From Clavibacter sp. A6099 (GTDB taxonomy: Bacteria; Actinomycetota; Actinomycetes; Actinomycetales; Microbacteriaceae), in contig NZ_CP083439.1 of NCBI RefSeq assembly GCF_021919125.1, forward strand, positions 2,914,001-2,978,000: a stretch of 64,000 nucleotides of DNA. The letters are read 5' to 3'. A program made the translations under genes and the position numbers. The notes below the pieces were generated by a model. The model saw nothing but the letters and a program-made list of their open reading frames with translations, was not told where the DNA came from and made no database searches. Shown here one piece after another: positions 25,664 to 36,085 of the stretch; position 1 is the stretch's first letter, and each line of letters begins with the position of its first letter.

Positions 25664-26335
25664 GTGGACGAGGTGGACGGTGACCAGGCGCGAGCGACGG
25701 ACGGCCGCGCCGTCGTCATGACGGCGGCCATGCACGCGCGGATGACCTCGACCGCATGGAGCGCGGGCCCGCCGCACGGGCAGCATGGCGATGAGGCCGT
25801 CTCGTCGGCCGGGACCTCGGATCCGCCCGCGCCGCCCGAGCACTCGAACCTGCCGCGCGGCGCGACGTTCCGCGGCAACCTGCTGTCACGGCTGACGCTC
25901 GTGGAGCGGTCGCAGCCGGAGGGCGTCGCGATCGTCGAGGGCGTCGAGTTCGCCGAGGATTCGACGACGCTGATCACGACCTCCGGGCACCGGATCCGCG
26001 TGCCGGCCTGGTCGACGAGCGAGGAGATCCATGAGGCACTCGCCGCCGTGATGCTGCTCGCGCCGCTGGACACGGACTGCTGGCAGAGCTTCCCGTACGA
26101 CATGACGCCGTGGGCGATCTGGCTGACGCTGCACTACGACCTCGCTTCGCTTGAGGGTCACCTCGATGACAACGTGCCGGGGCTGCACCTGGTCGCGGTG
26201 CAACGCGACGGCGAGCTCGCGCGCATCGTGACGGGGCTCGGCGACGAGCGCTTCCGGCACGGGGTGCCGCTCACGGAGCAGCCGCTCGCGATCCCGGTGG
26301 ACCTCGCGTTCGAGGTCGCGCGGCTGCGGCGCTGA
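25664..26335 (+). CDS. hypothetical protein
   Basis: Predicted 223-residue soluble protein from GTG 25664, with GAGGG just upstream and only 7 bases after the S66 gene, so probably in its operon. The first 60 residues are low-complexity; from about residue 65 the sequence looks folded (RLTLVERSQPEGVAIVEGVEF, LDTDCWQSFPYDMTPWAIWLTLHYD). No family was recognised. ATG 25718 or 25736 are possible later starts. Confidence 0.55.
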   Translation: MDEVDGDQARATDGRAVVMTAAMHARMTSTAWSAGPPHGQHGDEAVSSAGTSDPPAPPEHSNLPRGATFRGNLLSRLTLVERSQPEGVAIVEGVEFAEDSTTLITTSGHRIRVPAWSTSEEIHEALAAVMLLAPLDTDCWQSFPYDMTPWAIWLTLHYDLASLEGHLDDNVPGLHLVAVQRDGELARIVTGLGDERFRHGVPLTEQPLAIPVDLAFEVARLRR

Positions 26336-26390
26336 GCTGAGCGATCGGCCGGGCAGTGGCGCGGATCCGCCCGGTGGATAGGCTTCGCGC

Positions 26391-27437
26391 GTGACGCTGC
26401 AGAACCACCCCGGCGAGGTCGAGTTCCCCGTTCGCGCGCGCGTGCGCTACGCCCAGATGCTCAACGCGCAGCGCATGAAGCCGCGCGGCGGGAGCGGGAA
26501 ACGGGCGTTGCTCATCACGGCCTTCGCGCTGCCGTTCGGCGTCGTCGGCGCCGGGCTCGGGATCCTCGTGGCGACGTCCGGCCCGCCGGAGGGCGGACCG
26601 GCGATGCCCGTCGTGCTGTTCGCGCTCGGGATGGGCATCGGCATGCTCGTCGCGTCGATCGTCTTCCAGCAGATCGACGCGCGGGCGCCTCGGCGGGATC
26701 AGCTCGACTACGTGGGAGCCGCGCGGATCCGGCCGGTCACGCTCGAGGAGCAGCAGCTCCTCGCCCTCGACGCGGTGAGCGACTACTCGTTCGGCGGCTG
26801 GAACTCGTCGCTCGCGTTCCAGCCGACGTGGGCCGAGATGCCCGCGGAGCTGCGCACGAAGCACGCCGACGGCGCGACCGGGCACGAGTGGATCGGCCTG
26901 CCGATGACGACGCTCGCGCAGCACCGCGCCGCCCTCGACACGCAGTTCCGCATCGCGTCGCGCGACGACATCGAGCTGTTCGTGGCGGATGCGCTGGCGC
27001 AGGGGCCGCAGTCGGCGCGCTTCGCGGAGCTGGCCGCGTCCGAGGAGGCGGAGCGCATGGTGTCGCGCATGGCCGCGCTCACCGGCCGGAGCGAGTTCGA
27101 GATCATCGACCTGACCCGCCCGCACGACGGCCGCCCGCCCGTGCTGCTGCTCGCGGGCGACAGCGAGCGCACCATCGGCGCGATCCGCTACGCCTACATG
27201 GCCGGGTACCTGCCCGCGGACGATGCGTGGGCGCTGATCCGGCAGATCGCTGCTCGGGTCTTCGCGACCTACGACGGCTGGGACGCGTACTGGGCGGACG
27301 CGTCGCTCGCCCTCGCCTTCCGCACCGACAGCCTCGACGCGGTGATGTCGCAGCGGCGGGTGCGGGATGCGCTCATGGCGTCCGCGTGGCCGGCGGCGAC
27401 GGTGCCGTGGCCGGGGGCTTCGCCGGCGGTGAGCTGA
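26391..27437 (+). CDS. membrane protein with DUF1266-like domain
   Basis: Protein of 348 residues from GTG 26391. Two transmembrane helices lie near residues 40-60 and 70-92. The soluble part ends in a pattern typical of DUF1266: AYMAGYLPADDAWALIRQIA, then ATYDGWDAYWADASLALAF. DUF1266 proteins have no established function. The last residues are low-complexity. It is convergent with the glycosyltransferase gene, the stops being 9 bases apart. Confidence 0.7.
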   Translation: MTLQNHPGEVEFPVRARVRYAQMLNAQRMKPRGGSGKRALLITAFALPFGVVGAGLGILVATSGPPEGGPAMPVVLFALGMGIGMLVASIVFQQIDARAPRRDQLDYVGAARIRPVTLEEQQLLALDAVSDYSFGGWNSSLAFQPTWAEMPAELRTKHADGATGHEWIGLPMTTLAQHRAALDTQFRIASRDDIELFVADALAQGPQSARFAELAASEEAERMVSRMAALTGRSEFEIIDLTRPHDGRPPVLLLAGDSERTIGAIRYAYMAGYLPADDAWALIRQIAARVFATYDGWDAYWADASLALAFRTDSLDAVMSQRRVRDALMASAWPAATVPWPGASPAVS

Positions 27438-27446
27438 CCCGGCGGA

Positions 27447-28472
27447 TCAGTCGCGCGGCTCGCCCGTGAGGGGACGGATCACGCGGTGGCCGTCGAGGGA
27501 GCGGGCCGCCTCGAGGACGTGGGCGGGCGTGATCGCGAGGAGCGCCGGATCCGGGATCGCGGAGAACGTGTCGCCGAGGCGCTGGGACGCGTCGGTCAGC
27601 ACGATGTGCGGGCCGGACGCGGGCGGGCCCCACTCCTCGGGCGGGGCCGGGCCGAAGATCACGACCGAGGGGATGCCGTAGGCGGTCGCGAGGTGGGCGG
27701 CGCCGGTGTCGGCGGAGATCACGAGGTCGGCGGCCGCGATGATGCCGGCGAACGCGTCGAGGGCCAGCTCGCCCGCGAGCACGGTCGATGTGGGCATGCC
27801 CGCGTGGGCGGCGACCTCTAGGGCGCGCTCGCGCTCCTTGTCCGAGCCGGTGAAGACGACCGTGCGCCCCTCGTCGGCGAGCGCGCGGGCGACCGCGGCG
27901 AAGCGGTCGACGGGCCACTGGCGGGATCCGTAGGCGGCGCCCACGTGGATCACGACGGCGTGCTCGGCGACGGGCGGCTCGACGGGCACGAGGATGCCGA
28001 CGTCCTCGGGATCCGCGGGCATGCCGTGCCACGACACGAGCCGGGCCCAGCGGTACCGCTCGAGGACGTGGTCCTCCCAGGCGGGGCCGTCGGCGGCGGG
28101 CATGCCGTCGAGCTCGGGGGCGGCGTGGCCGAGGGTGCGGTGGGCGCGCAGCTCGTGGAGGAGGGTACGGCTCTCGTGGCCTGCGCCGTGCAGGTTGATC
28201 GCGAGGTCGACCGTGCCGGGCTCGCGCGCGATGGGGTGGTCGAAACCCTGCTGCGGGAGGTGCTCGTCGACCATGCCGAGCAGCTTCACGACGGGCGCGA
28301 GCCAGCCGGTGGTGGCGAGCGAGATGCGGGCGTCCGGGTGCGCGCGGCGGATGGCGCGGAGCGCGGGGACGGCCACGAGGATGTCGCCGAGCTTGATGGC
28401 GCGGAGGACGAGGATCTCGGCGGGGTGGGCGGCGGCGTCGGGGAGGGCGGCGGGGTCGCCGGGGGTCTGCAT
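27447..28472 (-). CDS. glycosyltransferase family 9 (heptosyltransferase-like)
   Basis: GT-B fold transferase of 341 residues. Family signs are the N-terminal LVLRAIKLGDILVAVPALRAI, the middle VIHVGAAYGSRQWPVDRFAA and the nucleotide-sugar region AADLVISADTGAAHLATAYGIP. GT9 enzymes move heptose or related sugars from ADP-sugar donors. ATG 28472 (MQTPGDPAAL) is used. In this genome region heptose-activation genes occur at 42.8-48.8 kb, so this protein could use the same donor. Divergent from the FtsX operon. Confidence 0.88.
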   Translation of the reverse strand: MQTPGDPAALPDAAAHPAEILVLRAIKLGDILVAVPALRAIRRAHPDARISLATTGWLAPVVKLLGMVDEHLPQQGFDHPIAREPGTVDLAINLHGAGHESRTLLHELRAHRTLGHAAPELDGMPAADGPAWEDHVLERYRWARLVSWHGMPADPEDVGILVPVEPPVAEHAVVIHVGAAYGSRQWPVDRFAAVARALADEGRTVVFTGSDKERERALEVAAHAGMPTSTVLAGELALDAFAGIIAAADLVISADTGAAHLATAYGIPSVVIFGPAPPEEWGPPASGPHIVLTDASQRLGDTFSAIPDPALLAITPAHVLEAARSLDGHRVIRPLTGEPRD

Positions 28473-28632
28473 GGGTTCCAGCCTGGCAGAGGGGACGCGC
28501 GACGGTCGGGGCGGCGACGAGCCTCGCTCGGCACCCGGATCGTGGACTCCCGCGGCCAATTTCCCCATATGCTGAGCCCGCAGCGACGCGCGTGGCCTAC
28601 CCGGGGCCGACCGTCGCACGGCCGACGGAGGC

Positions 28633-31600
28633 ATGCAGGGGCAGACGCGAGGACGCGCGCACGGTCGCCACCGGCCCGACGCCTCCGCGCCCCGGCGTCC
28701 TCGCTCCTCCGCCCGTGCTCCGCGCGACGGCGACGGGCGCGCGCACCGACCCCACCGGCGGGCGGCCGGCGTGGGACCGCGATCGTGGATCCTCGGCACG
28801 GCCCTCCGGCGCGCGGCCGCGCAATGGCGGCTCGTCATCGCGGTGGTCGCCGTCGCGACGCTCGCCTGCTCGCTCGTGACCGTGCTCGGCCTGCTCGTGA
28901 CCACCACCGAGGAGGGCGGCGTGCGGCGCACCCTCGACGCTGTGCCCGCGGAGCGGACCGCCGTGCGCGTCACGGTCGACACCCCCACGGGGACCGTCTC
29001 GGAGGCGCGCGACGCGATCGACCGGGCGCTCCGCGAGCTCCTCGGCGAGACGGCGGGGGCGACGCCGACGGGATCCGCGGTGAGCGAGATCGAGGACGTG
29101 GGCGGAGTGGCGGGCGACGGATCCGAGCGCGTGCTCGCGTACGCCGGGGAGTACGACGACCGGGACGCGCGCGCCGAGCTGGTCACCGGGTCGTGGGGCG
29201 CCGTGCCTTCGGGCGACGGCGAGCTGGAGGCGGCGCTCCCGGAGGCGGCGGCGTCCGCGCTCGGGCTGGGGATCGGATCCACCCTCGAGGTCGCGGCGCG
29301 CGGGGACGCCACCGCGACCGTGCGGGTCGTCGGGCTGTACCGGGCGGTGGATCCGGGCGGCGCGGCCTGGCTCGACGACCCGCTGCAGGGCCGCGGCGAC
29401 GATGCCGCGTTCCCCGAGCCGGACGTGTCCTTCGCCGACTTCGTGCACGCAATCGGCCCGCTGATCGTGGCCGACGGCGCGCTCGACGCCGCCGACGTGC
29501 GCGTGGAGACGCTGGACCTCCGCACGCAGCCGACGTTCGACCGCGTGACGGTGGCGGGGCTGGATCCGCTCGTGGCGCGGCTCGGGGACGCGGACGCGGG
29601 GATCACACGGGCGGCCGGCGACGTGGGGCAGTCCGTCGCGTACTCGTCGGGCGTCGCGGAGGCGGTGGCCGGGGCGTCCGCCGCGCTGACCGTGACGCGC
29701 GCGACCGTCGCCGTCGCGGGGCTGCTGCTGGCGGTGCTCGCGCTGGCCGCGATCGCGCAGGCCGGGCGGCTCCTCGCCGACGCGCGCGACGCCGAGCGGC
29801 GGCTGCTCGCGGCGCGCGGGGCGTCGCGGCGGCAGGTGATCGCGCTCGCGGGCCTCGAGGCTGCGGTGCTCGGGGCGCTGGTGGCGGGGATCAGCCCGCT
29901 CGTCGCCGCGCTCGGGTACCGGGGGCTCGCGGCGCTGCCGGCGATGCGCGCGGCGGGGATGCCGGCGTCGTCCGGTGTGCCGCTCGGATCCGTGCTGACG
30001 GCCGTCGCCGTCGCCGCGCTGCTGGCCGCGGTGCTGCTCGCGCCGGCGCTGCGCCGGGCGGACGACGAGGATCCGGCGGCCGGGCGCGCGGGGGTCGCGC
30101 GGCTGGCGCGGTCGGGGATCGACCTGGCGCTGCTCGTGCTGGCGGGGCTCGGGATCGCGCAGCTGGTGGCGTACCGGTCCGCGTCGGCGTCCGGGGGCGA
30201 GGGCGCGCCCACCGGGCTCGACCCCGTGCTCGTCGCCGCGCCCGTCGTGGTGCTCGTGGCGGTGGCGGCGCTCGCGGTGCGGCTCGTGCCGCTCGTGGCG
30301 CGCGGGCTGGGGGCGCTGGCGGCGCGGTCTCGCGGATCCGTGCTGCCGCTCGCCGCGTGGGAGCTCGCGCGGCGCGGACGGCGGGCGACCGCGGCCGTGC
30401 TCCTGCTGAGCCTCGCGCTCGCGGTGTGCACGTTCGGCGTGACGTTCCTGCACACCTGGCGGATCTCGCAGGAGGACCAGGCGGCGGTGGCCGTGGGGCC
30501 GACGGCGCGGGTGGTCGCGGATCCGGAGCGGGCGGTGGGGCAGTCGGCGCGGCTCGCGGAGGCGGCGGGGCGGGCCGGCGCGGCGAGCGCGGACGGCGGC
30601 GTGGAGCCCGTGCTGCGGCGGCCCATGCGGATCGACGGCGCGCCCGCGGGCGACCCGGCCGAGGGCGGCGTGGGGACCGGGGCGCAGGTGCTCGGGCTGT
30701 CGGCGGCGGCGGCGCGGACGATGGTCGCGGACGGGCGCGGCGGCGCGGCCGGCGGCGAGCGGATCGAGGAGCTGCTGCGGGGATCCGCGCGCACGCGCGA
30801 GGACGCGGGCGTCGCGCTGCCCGACGGGACGCGCGGGCTCGCCGCGACCGTGCGGGCGGGCGACGCGGCGGCGCCCCTCGCGGACGTGCGGGTGCGGGTC
30901 GCGGCCGTGGTCGAGGATCCGCGCGGGCTGCTCGCGGTCGTGGACCTCGGGGACGCGCCCGCGGACGGGTCGACGGTCGAGGTCGCGGGGGCGCTCGACG
31001 GCGGGAGCGGGAGCGATGCGGCCGGGGCGACGGGTGGGACAGCAGACGCGACGACGCCCGCCGGCGTCGACGGTCTCCGGCTGGTCGGCCTCCGCACCGA
31101 GGTGGTCGGCGGACGCGACGCCGACACGTCGTCCGAGCGCGCCACCGAGGTGCTCGTGGGCGGCATCGCGGCGCGGGTGGGCGGCGGGGCCGACCCCGCG
31201 GATCCGCTCGCCGACGCGACCGCCGCGCCCCTCGACGACACCGCCGTGACCGAGGCCGTCGCGGGCTGGGGCGGCGTGAGCGTGGATCCGGCCGCGCGCC
31301 CGCCCGTGATCGAGGCCGCGCCCGCCGGCTGGCAGGTGCGCCTGCCCGTGCTCGTGCCGCCGGACGCGTCCACCCGCACGGCCGTGACGCTGCTCGTCGC
31401 GTGGGTGCCCGTGCAGCTGGTCGACGCGGTGATCCCGACGGCGCTCGCGGACGGCCTCGGCGTGGATCCCGGGATGGCGCTCGACCTCGCGGTCTCCGGC
31501 GAGCGGGTCACGGTGACGGTCGCGGGCGACGCGCCGCTCGTGCCGGGATCCGCGACCTCCGAGGCGCTCGCGGCGGGCGCCTCCGGGCTCGCGGGCGCGG

Positions 31601-32220
31601 GCGGCGCGACCACCGTCGTGGTGGACGGGCCCTCGCTCGCGCGCCTGCTGATCCAGCGCGGGGCGACGGGCGCGCTCGTGGACGAGTGGTGGGCGGGCTC
31701 GGGCGGGCTCGCGACCGCCGACTCCGGCGCCGACCCCGTCGTCACGCGCGCCGCCCTCGCCCGCGACCTCCAGGAGGCGCCGCTGCGGGTCGCGACGCCG
31801 ACCGCGCTGTTCCTCGCGATCGTGGCCGCGGGGATCCTCGCGGCCGCCGGCTTCGCGCTGCACACGGTCGCGTCGCTGCGGGCCCGGCGAGCGGATCTCG
31901 CGCACCTGCGGGCGGTCGGCGTCTCGGCGTCCGGCGTGGTCGAGCTGGTCGCGGTCGAGGCGCTGATCCTCACGGTGCTCGGCGCTCTCGCGGGGATCGC
32001 GGCCGGGCTCACGACGGCGCTCGCGGTGGGGCCGCTCGTCGCGGTGTCGCCGGGCGGCACCGCACCCGTGCCCCCGGTCGAGGTGCACGTGCCGTGGCTC
32101 GCGATCGGGCTGCTGCCGGCCGGGCTCGCGGTCGTGCTGGCGCTGGTGGTGGCCGCGGTCGCCCGGTCGCAGCAGGCCGTGCGACCCGCCGAGCTGCTGC
32201 GCGCGGGAGGCGGGGAGTGA
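28633..32220 (+). CDS. large FtsX-type ABC transporter permease (first of pair)
   Basis: Membrane protein of up to 1195 residues. An arginine-rich N-terminus leads to a first helix (WRLVIAVVAVATLACSLVTVL), a large extracytoplasmic domain (about 90-340), a block of helices (about 355-590), a second outer domain and a final three-helix FtsX core (about 1055-1190). Internal symmetry suggests two FtsX/MacB permease units. ATG 28633 follows GGAGG very closely; a GTG near the first helix is a possible later start. First gene of a four-gene operon with 4-base overlaps. MacB-like systems move lipoproteins, peptides or drugs by mechanotransmission. Confidence 0.85.
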   Translation: MQGQTRGRAHGRHRPDASAPRRPRSSARAPRDGDGRAHRPHRRAAGVGPRSWILGTALRRAAAQWRLVIAVVAVATLACSLVTVLGLLVTTTEEGGVRRTLDAVPAERTAVRVTVDTPTGTVSEARDAIDRALRELLGETAGATPTGSAVSEIEDVGGVAGDGSERVLAYAGEYDDRDARAELVTGSWGAVPSGDGELEAALPEAAASALGLGIGSTLEVAARGDATATVRVVGLYRAVDPGGAAWLDDPLQGRGDDAAFPEPDVSFADFVHAIGPLIVADGALDAADVRVETLDLRTQPTFDRVTVAGLDPLVARLGDADAGITRAAGDVGQSVAYSSGVAEAVAGASAALTVTRATVAVAGLLLAVLALAAIAQAGRLLADARDAERRLLAARGASRRQVIALAGLEAAVLGALVAGISPLVAALGYRGLAALPAMRAAGMPASSGVPLGSVLTAVAVAALLAAVLLAPALRRADDEDPAAGRAGVARLARSGIDLALLVLAGLGIAQLVAYRSASASGGEGAPTGLDPVLVAAPVVVLVAVAALAVRLVPLVARGLGALAARSRGSVLPLAAWELARRGRRATAAVLLLSLALAVCTFGVTFLHTWRISQEDQAAVAVGPTARVVADPERAVGQSARLAEAAGRAGAASADGGVEPVLRRPMRIDGAPAGDPAEGGVGTGAQVLGLSAAAARTMVADGRGGAAGGERIEELLRGSARTREDAGVALPDGTRGLAATVRAGDAAAPLADVRVRVAAVVEDPRGLLAVVDLGDAPADGSTVEVAGALDGGSGSDAAGATGGTADATTPAGVDGLRLVGLRTEVVGGRDADTSSERATEVLVGGIAARVGGGADPADPLADATAAPLDDTAVTEAVAGWGGVSVDPAARPPVIEAAPAGWQVRLPVLVPPDASTRTAVTLLVAWVPVQLVDAVIPTALADGLGVDPGMALDLAVSGERVTVTVAGDAPLVPGSATSEALAAGASGLAGAGGATTVVVDGPSLARLLIQRGATGALVDEWWAGSGGLATADSGADPVVTRAALARDLQEAPLRVATPTALFLAIVAAGILAAAGFALHTVASLRARRADLAHLRAVGVSASGVVELVAVEALILTVLGALAGIAAGLTTALAVGPLVAVSPGGTAPVPPVEVHVPWLAIGLLPAGLAVVLALVVAAVARSQQAVRPAELLRAGGGE

Positions 32221-35105
32221 GCGGGCGGCGGGCGGCGGATCCGCGTGGTCGCGCACCCCGCGTCGGCGCGCGGCTCCGGATCCTCACCGCGGGAGTCCTC
32301 CCCCTCGCACCGCGCCGGCTGCTCCGCGACCGCGGGCTCGCCGCGTGCCTCGCGCTGCTCGTCGCCGTGTCGTCGCTGCTGGCGGCGGGCGCGCCGGCGC
32401 TGGTCACGCGGATCCTCGACGCCGACGTCCGCGAGCGCGTCGCCGCCGCCGGATCCACCGCGGACGTCGTGCTCCGCGCCTCGCTCGGCCGGTCGCAGGA
32501 GGGCGGATCCGTGGAGCCCGAGGACGTCGTCGCCCTCGCCGACGGGCTGCCGGCGCAGCTGCCGCGGGCGCTGGCACGCGCCGCCGACGGGATCACGAGC
32601 GCCGTCGTCACGCCCGGCACCCTCGCGACCGGACCGCTGACGGTCGGCGCGCAGGCCGACGGATCCGGCGGGTCGGCGGGCGTCGGCGGCGGCCCCTCCG
32701 CGACGCCGGCCGTGCGCATCGCGCTGCTGACGACGTCGCTCGCCGCCGACCTGCGCGTGGTGCGCGGCGTGCTGCCCGGCACCGCGAGCGATGCCGACGC
32801 CGAGCCCGGCCCGCCCATCGGCACCTCCCCCGACGGCCCCGTCGAGGTCGCCGTCTCGTCGGCCGCGGCGGAGGCGGCGGGCCTCGTCGTGGGATCCGCG
32901 CTCACCGTCCCGCAGGGCGGCGCCGACCGGATCGACGGCCGGGCGCCGCTGCTCGGGATCCGCGTGGTCGGCATCGTCGAGGCGGCCCCGGGCACATCCC
33001 TCCCCGACCTCCCGGGCCTCCTCGCGCCCGTGGCCGCGGCCGACCGCGCCCCCGGATCCACCGCCGGCATCACCGTCGTCGCCGCGGCCGACGGCTTCGA
33101 CCTGGCCCGCACGGCCGACCTCGCGGACGGCGACGGCGTGATCCGCGTCCGCCTCGATCCCGCGGCGTTCACCGACCAGGGCGCGCGGGCGGTCGTGCGC
33201 GACGTGCAGCGGCTCGCCGCGGGCACGGCGCCGGTGGGCGTCGACGGCGCCGAGGTCGGCGGATCCTCGGCACCGCTGCAGGTGACGTCCGGCCTCGACC
33301 GCGTGGTCGCCGCCCACGACGACGCCGCGCGCGCGGCCGTCGCGCAGATGTCGGTGCTGCTCGCCGGGACCCTCGGGGTCGCCGCGGTCGTGCTCGTGCT
33401 GCTCGCGCGGCTGCTCGTCGGGCGGCGGCGCGAGGACATCGCGCGCGACCGGGCGCGCGGGGCGGGCACGGCGTCCGTCGCGCTGACCGCGGGCGTCGAG
33501 TCGGTGCTGCTGGCGGCGGTCGGCGGCGCGGCCGGGCTCGGCGCCGCCGCGCTGCTCGGGGTGCCGTGGCCGCTCGCGGATCCCGCGCCCGTGGTCCTGC
33601 TCGTCGCGGTCGCCGCGCTGGCCCCGCCCGCCGAGGCCGCATGGATCGCCCGCCGATCCGCCGACGCGGGCCGCCGCCAGCTCGGCCGCCCGGGCCGCGT
33701 CGACGCGCGCCGCACCACCGCGATCCGCCGCCTGGTCGCCGAGGCGCTCGTGGTCGTGCTCGCGATCGCCGCAGTGGTCGCCGCGCGCGGCCGAGGCCTC
33801 CTCGACGCGCGCACCGACGGCGTGGATCCGCTGCTCGCCGCCGCGCCCCTCCTCCTCGCGGCCGCCGCGACCCTCGTCGCCGTCCGCCTGATCCCGCCCG
33901 CCCTCGCGGCGCTCGCGGCCCTGGCCCGACGCGGTCGCGGCGCGCTGGGCGCGGTCACCGGCGCCACCGGATCCCCCGCCTCGCCGCTCCCGCTCGGCGC
34001 GCTGACGCTCGCGGTCGCCGTCGCGCTCACGGGCGGGCTGCTCGCCGAGACCGTCGCGACCGGACGCGTCGCCGCGTCGTGGCAGGCCGTGGGGGCGGAC
34101 GCGCGCGTCGACGCCGAGGTGTCCGACGCCGATGTCGCCCGCCTCCGGGACGCGCCCGGCGTGACGGCCGCCGGATCCGCCCGCGTCACCGACGACGCGC
34201 TCCTCGCCGACGGACCCGTGCAGGCCTTCGCGACCCTCCTCGCCGTCGACGCCGGGTACGCCGACGCGCTCGCGGCCCTCCCCGCGGACGCCGACGCGAT
34301 CGACCCCGCGGACCCCGACCGGATCCGCGCCCTCGCCGGCGAGCCCGCCGAGGACGACCGCCTCCCCGTCCTCGTCGACCGCGTCCTCGCCGACCGCCTC
34401 GTCACCGACGACCCCGTGCTCACCTTCGGCGAGCGCAACGTGCGCGTCCGTGTCGCGGGCGTGATCTCCGACGGCCCGCGCGGCTACCTCGGCGGTCCGT
34501 TCGTGATCGTCGACCGGGGCGCGCTCGCGTACTGGGCGGGCGAGCCGATCGTGGCCGACCAGGTGCTCGTGACCGGCCCGGGCGCCGCCGTGGCCGTCGC
34601 CGCGCTCGACGCGGATCCCGCCGACGTCCTCACGCGCGACGCCTGGCAGGCGCAGCGCTCCACGGGCGCGCTCGCGGGCGGGGTGGACCTCGTGCTCGCG
34701 CTCGCGACGGCCGCCGCCGGGATCCTCGCGGCCCTCGCCCTCCTCGCCACCGCGGTCGCGGGCGCCGGCCGACGCGCGCGCACGCTCGCGCTCCTCCGCA
34801 CGCTCGGCCTCCCGAGGCGGGGCGGGATCCCCCTGGCCGTCGCGGAGCTCGCGCCGGCCGTGATCGCCGCGCTCATCGGCGGCGCGGTCGCGGCGGTCGT
34901 CACCGTGCTGGCGCTCGGGCCCGCGCTCGGCCTGCGGCTGCTCACGGGCGGCCGCGCGGATCCGCCGCCCTCGATCGCGCCCACCGTGGTGCTCGCGGTC
35001 GCCGGCGCCGCCCTCCTGATCCTGGCCCTCGCGATCCTCGCCGAGGCCGCCGCCCACCGCCACGACCGCCTCGCCGCGGTGCTCCGAGAAGGGGATGCAG
35101 CATGA
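32217..35105 (+). CDS. large FtsX-type ABC transporter permease (second of pair)
   Basis: Membrane protein of 962 residues starting at GTG 32217, overlapping the previous stop as GTGA. The first helix (LAACLALLVAVSSLLAAGAP) is followed by a long outer domain, helices near 380-475 and 500-570, another outer domain and a C-terminal three-helix FtsX unit (VDLVLALATAAAGILAALALLA, then ALLRTLGLPRRGGIP). It parallels the upstream permease in layout and would form the other half of a heterodimer. Confidence 0.85.
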   Translation: MSGRRAADPRGRAPRVGARLRILTAGVLPLAPRRLLRDRGLAACLALLVAVSSLLAAGAPALVTRILDADVRERVAAAGSTADVVLRASLGRSQEGGSVEPEDVVALADGLPAQLPRALARAADGITSAVVTPGTLATGPLTVGAQADGSGGSAGVGGGPSATPAVRIALLTTSLAADLRVVRGVLPGTASDADAEPGPPIGTSPDGPVEVAVSSAAAEAAGLVVGSALTVPQGGADRIDGRAPLLGIRVVGIVEAAPGTSLPDLPGLLAPVAAADRAPGSTAGITVVAAADGFDLARTADLADGDGVIRVRLDPAAFTDQGARAVVRDVQRLAAGTAPVGVDGAEVGGSSAPLQVTSGLDRVVAAHDDAARAAVAQMSVLLAGTLGVAAVVLVLLARLLVGRRREDIARDRARGAGTASVALTAGVESVLLAAVGGAAGLGAAALLGVPWPLADPAPVVLLVAVAALAPPAEAAWIARRSADAGRRQLGRPGRVDARRTTAIRRLVAEALVVVLAIAAVVAARGRGLLDARTDGVDPLLAAAPLLLAAAATLVAVRLIPPALAALAALARRGRGALGAVTGATGSPASPLPLGALTLAVAVALTGGLLAETVATGRVAASWQAVGADARVDAEVSDADVARLRDAPGVTAAGSARVTDDALLADGPVQAFATLLAVDAGYADALAALPADADAIDPADPDRIRALAGEPAEDDRLPVLVDRVLADRLVTDDPVLTFGERNVRVRVAGVISDGPRGYLGGPFVIVDRGALAYWAGEPIVADQVLVTGPGAAVAVAALDADPADVLTRDAWQAQRSTGALAGGVDLVLALATAAAGILAALALLATAVAGAGRRARTLALLRTLGLPRRGGIPLAVAELAPAVIAALIGGAVAAVVTVLALGPALGLRLLTGGRADPPPSIAPTVVLAVAGAALLILALAILAEAAAHRHDRLAAVLREGDAA

Positions 35106-36085
35106 CCCGACGACCGACGCACGAGACCGGCGGCGCCGCGACCGCGACCGCCCCGCGCCCCGGCGCCCCCGAGTTCGGCGCGGGCGCGCTCATCGTCTGC
35201 GACAGCCTCGTGCGGATCCACCAGGTCGGCGACATCGAGGTGCAGGCGCTGCAGGGCCTCGACCTGCTCGTCGACGCCGGCGAGATGATCGCCGTGGTCG
35301 GCGCGTCCGGCGCGGGCAAGTCGACGCTCCTCCAGATCATCTCCGGCCTCGACGTGCCCACGGCCGGCCGCGCGCGCGTCGGCCGCTGGGACCTCCTCCG
35401 CATGACCGCCGCCGACCGCGTCGCGTACCGCCGCGAGGTCGTCGGCTTCGTCTGGCAGCGCACCTCCCGGAACCTGCTGCCCTACCTCACGGCCGCCGAG
35501 AACGTCGCGCTGCCGATGGCCTTCGCGGGCGTGCCCCGCCGCGACCGGGCCGCGCGCGCCGCCGAGCTCCTCGGGATGCTCGGGATCGCGGACGAGGGCG
35601 ACCGCCGGCCGGCGCAGCTCTCCGGCGGGGAGCAGCAGCGCGTCGCCATCGCCGTCGCGCTCGCGAACCACCCGCAGGTGCTGCTCGCGGACGAGCCGAC
35701 GGGCGAGCTCGACCGGGCCTCCGGATCCGACGTGATGGCCGCCATGCACGCCGCGAACCGCGAGCTCGGCACCACGGTCGTGATCGTCACGCACGACGCG
35801 GCGGTCGCCGAGCAGGTGGAGCGCACGGTCGCGATCCGCGACGGCCGCACCGCCAGCGAGGTCGTCCGGCGGCGCGAGGTGGATGCGGCGGGCGAGTCCC
35901 GCGTCGTCGCCGAGGAGTACGCGGTGCTGGATCGCGCGGGCCGGCTCCAGCTGCCCGCCTCCTACCGCCGGTCGCTGGACCTCCGCGGCCGCGTCCGCCT
36001 GGAGCTCGAGGCCGACCACGTGGGCGTGTGGCCGGACGGCGTGCCGCGTGCCAGCGCCGCCGAGACCGAGGACGACGCACGATGA
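35102..36085 (+). CDS. ABC transporter ATPase with AbrB-like C-terminal extension
   Basis: Nucleotide-binding protein of 327 residues (ATG 35102, 4-base overlap). Walker A is GASGAGKST near residue 75, the signature is [12 protein letters not shown], Walker [13 protein letters not shown], and the H-loop [11 protein letters not shown]. Beyond the ATPase, residues about 265-312 ([20 protein letters not shown], then [15 protein letters not shown]) look like the swapped-hairpin SpoVT/AbrB fold, with its D.aGR..LP core. MacB/LolD-type ATPases usually stop near 230 residues. The extension may dimerise or regulate the ATPase; a DNA-binding role is speculative. Confidence 0.88.
   Translation: MTRRPTHETGGAATATAPRPGAPEFGAGALIVCDSLVRIHQVGDIEVQALQGLDLLVDAGEMIAVVGASGAGKSTLLQIISGLDVPTAGRARVGRWDLLRMTAADRVAYRREVVGFVWQRTSRNLLPYLTAAENVALPMAFAGVPRRDRAARAAELLGMLGIADEGDRRPAQLSGGEQQRVAIAVALANHPQVLLADEPTGELDRASGSDVMAAMHAANRELGTTVVIVTHDAAVAEQVERTVAIRDGRTASEVVRRREVDAAGESRVVAEEYAVLDRAGRLQLPASYRRSLDLRGRVRLELEADHVGVWPDGVPRASAAETEDDAR

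Noticed and set aside
27447-35063. A 2538-codon open frame on the minus strand and similar giant frames opposite the FtsX operon
   Set aside because: High GC keeps antisense frames open. Only the last 341 codons (27447-28472) encode a recognisable protein; the rest mirrors the permease genes.
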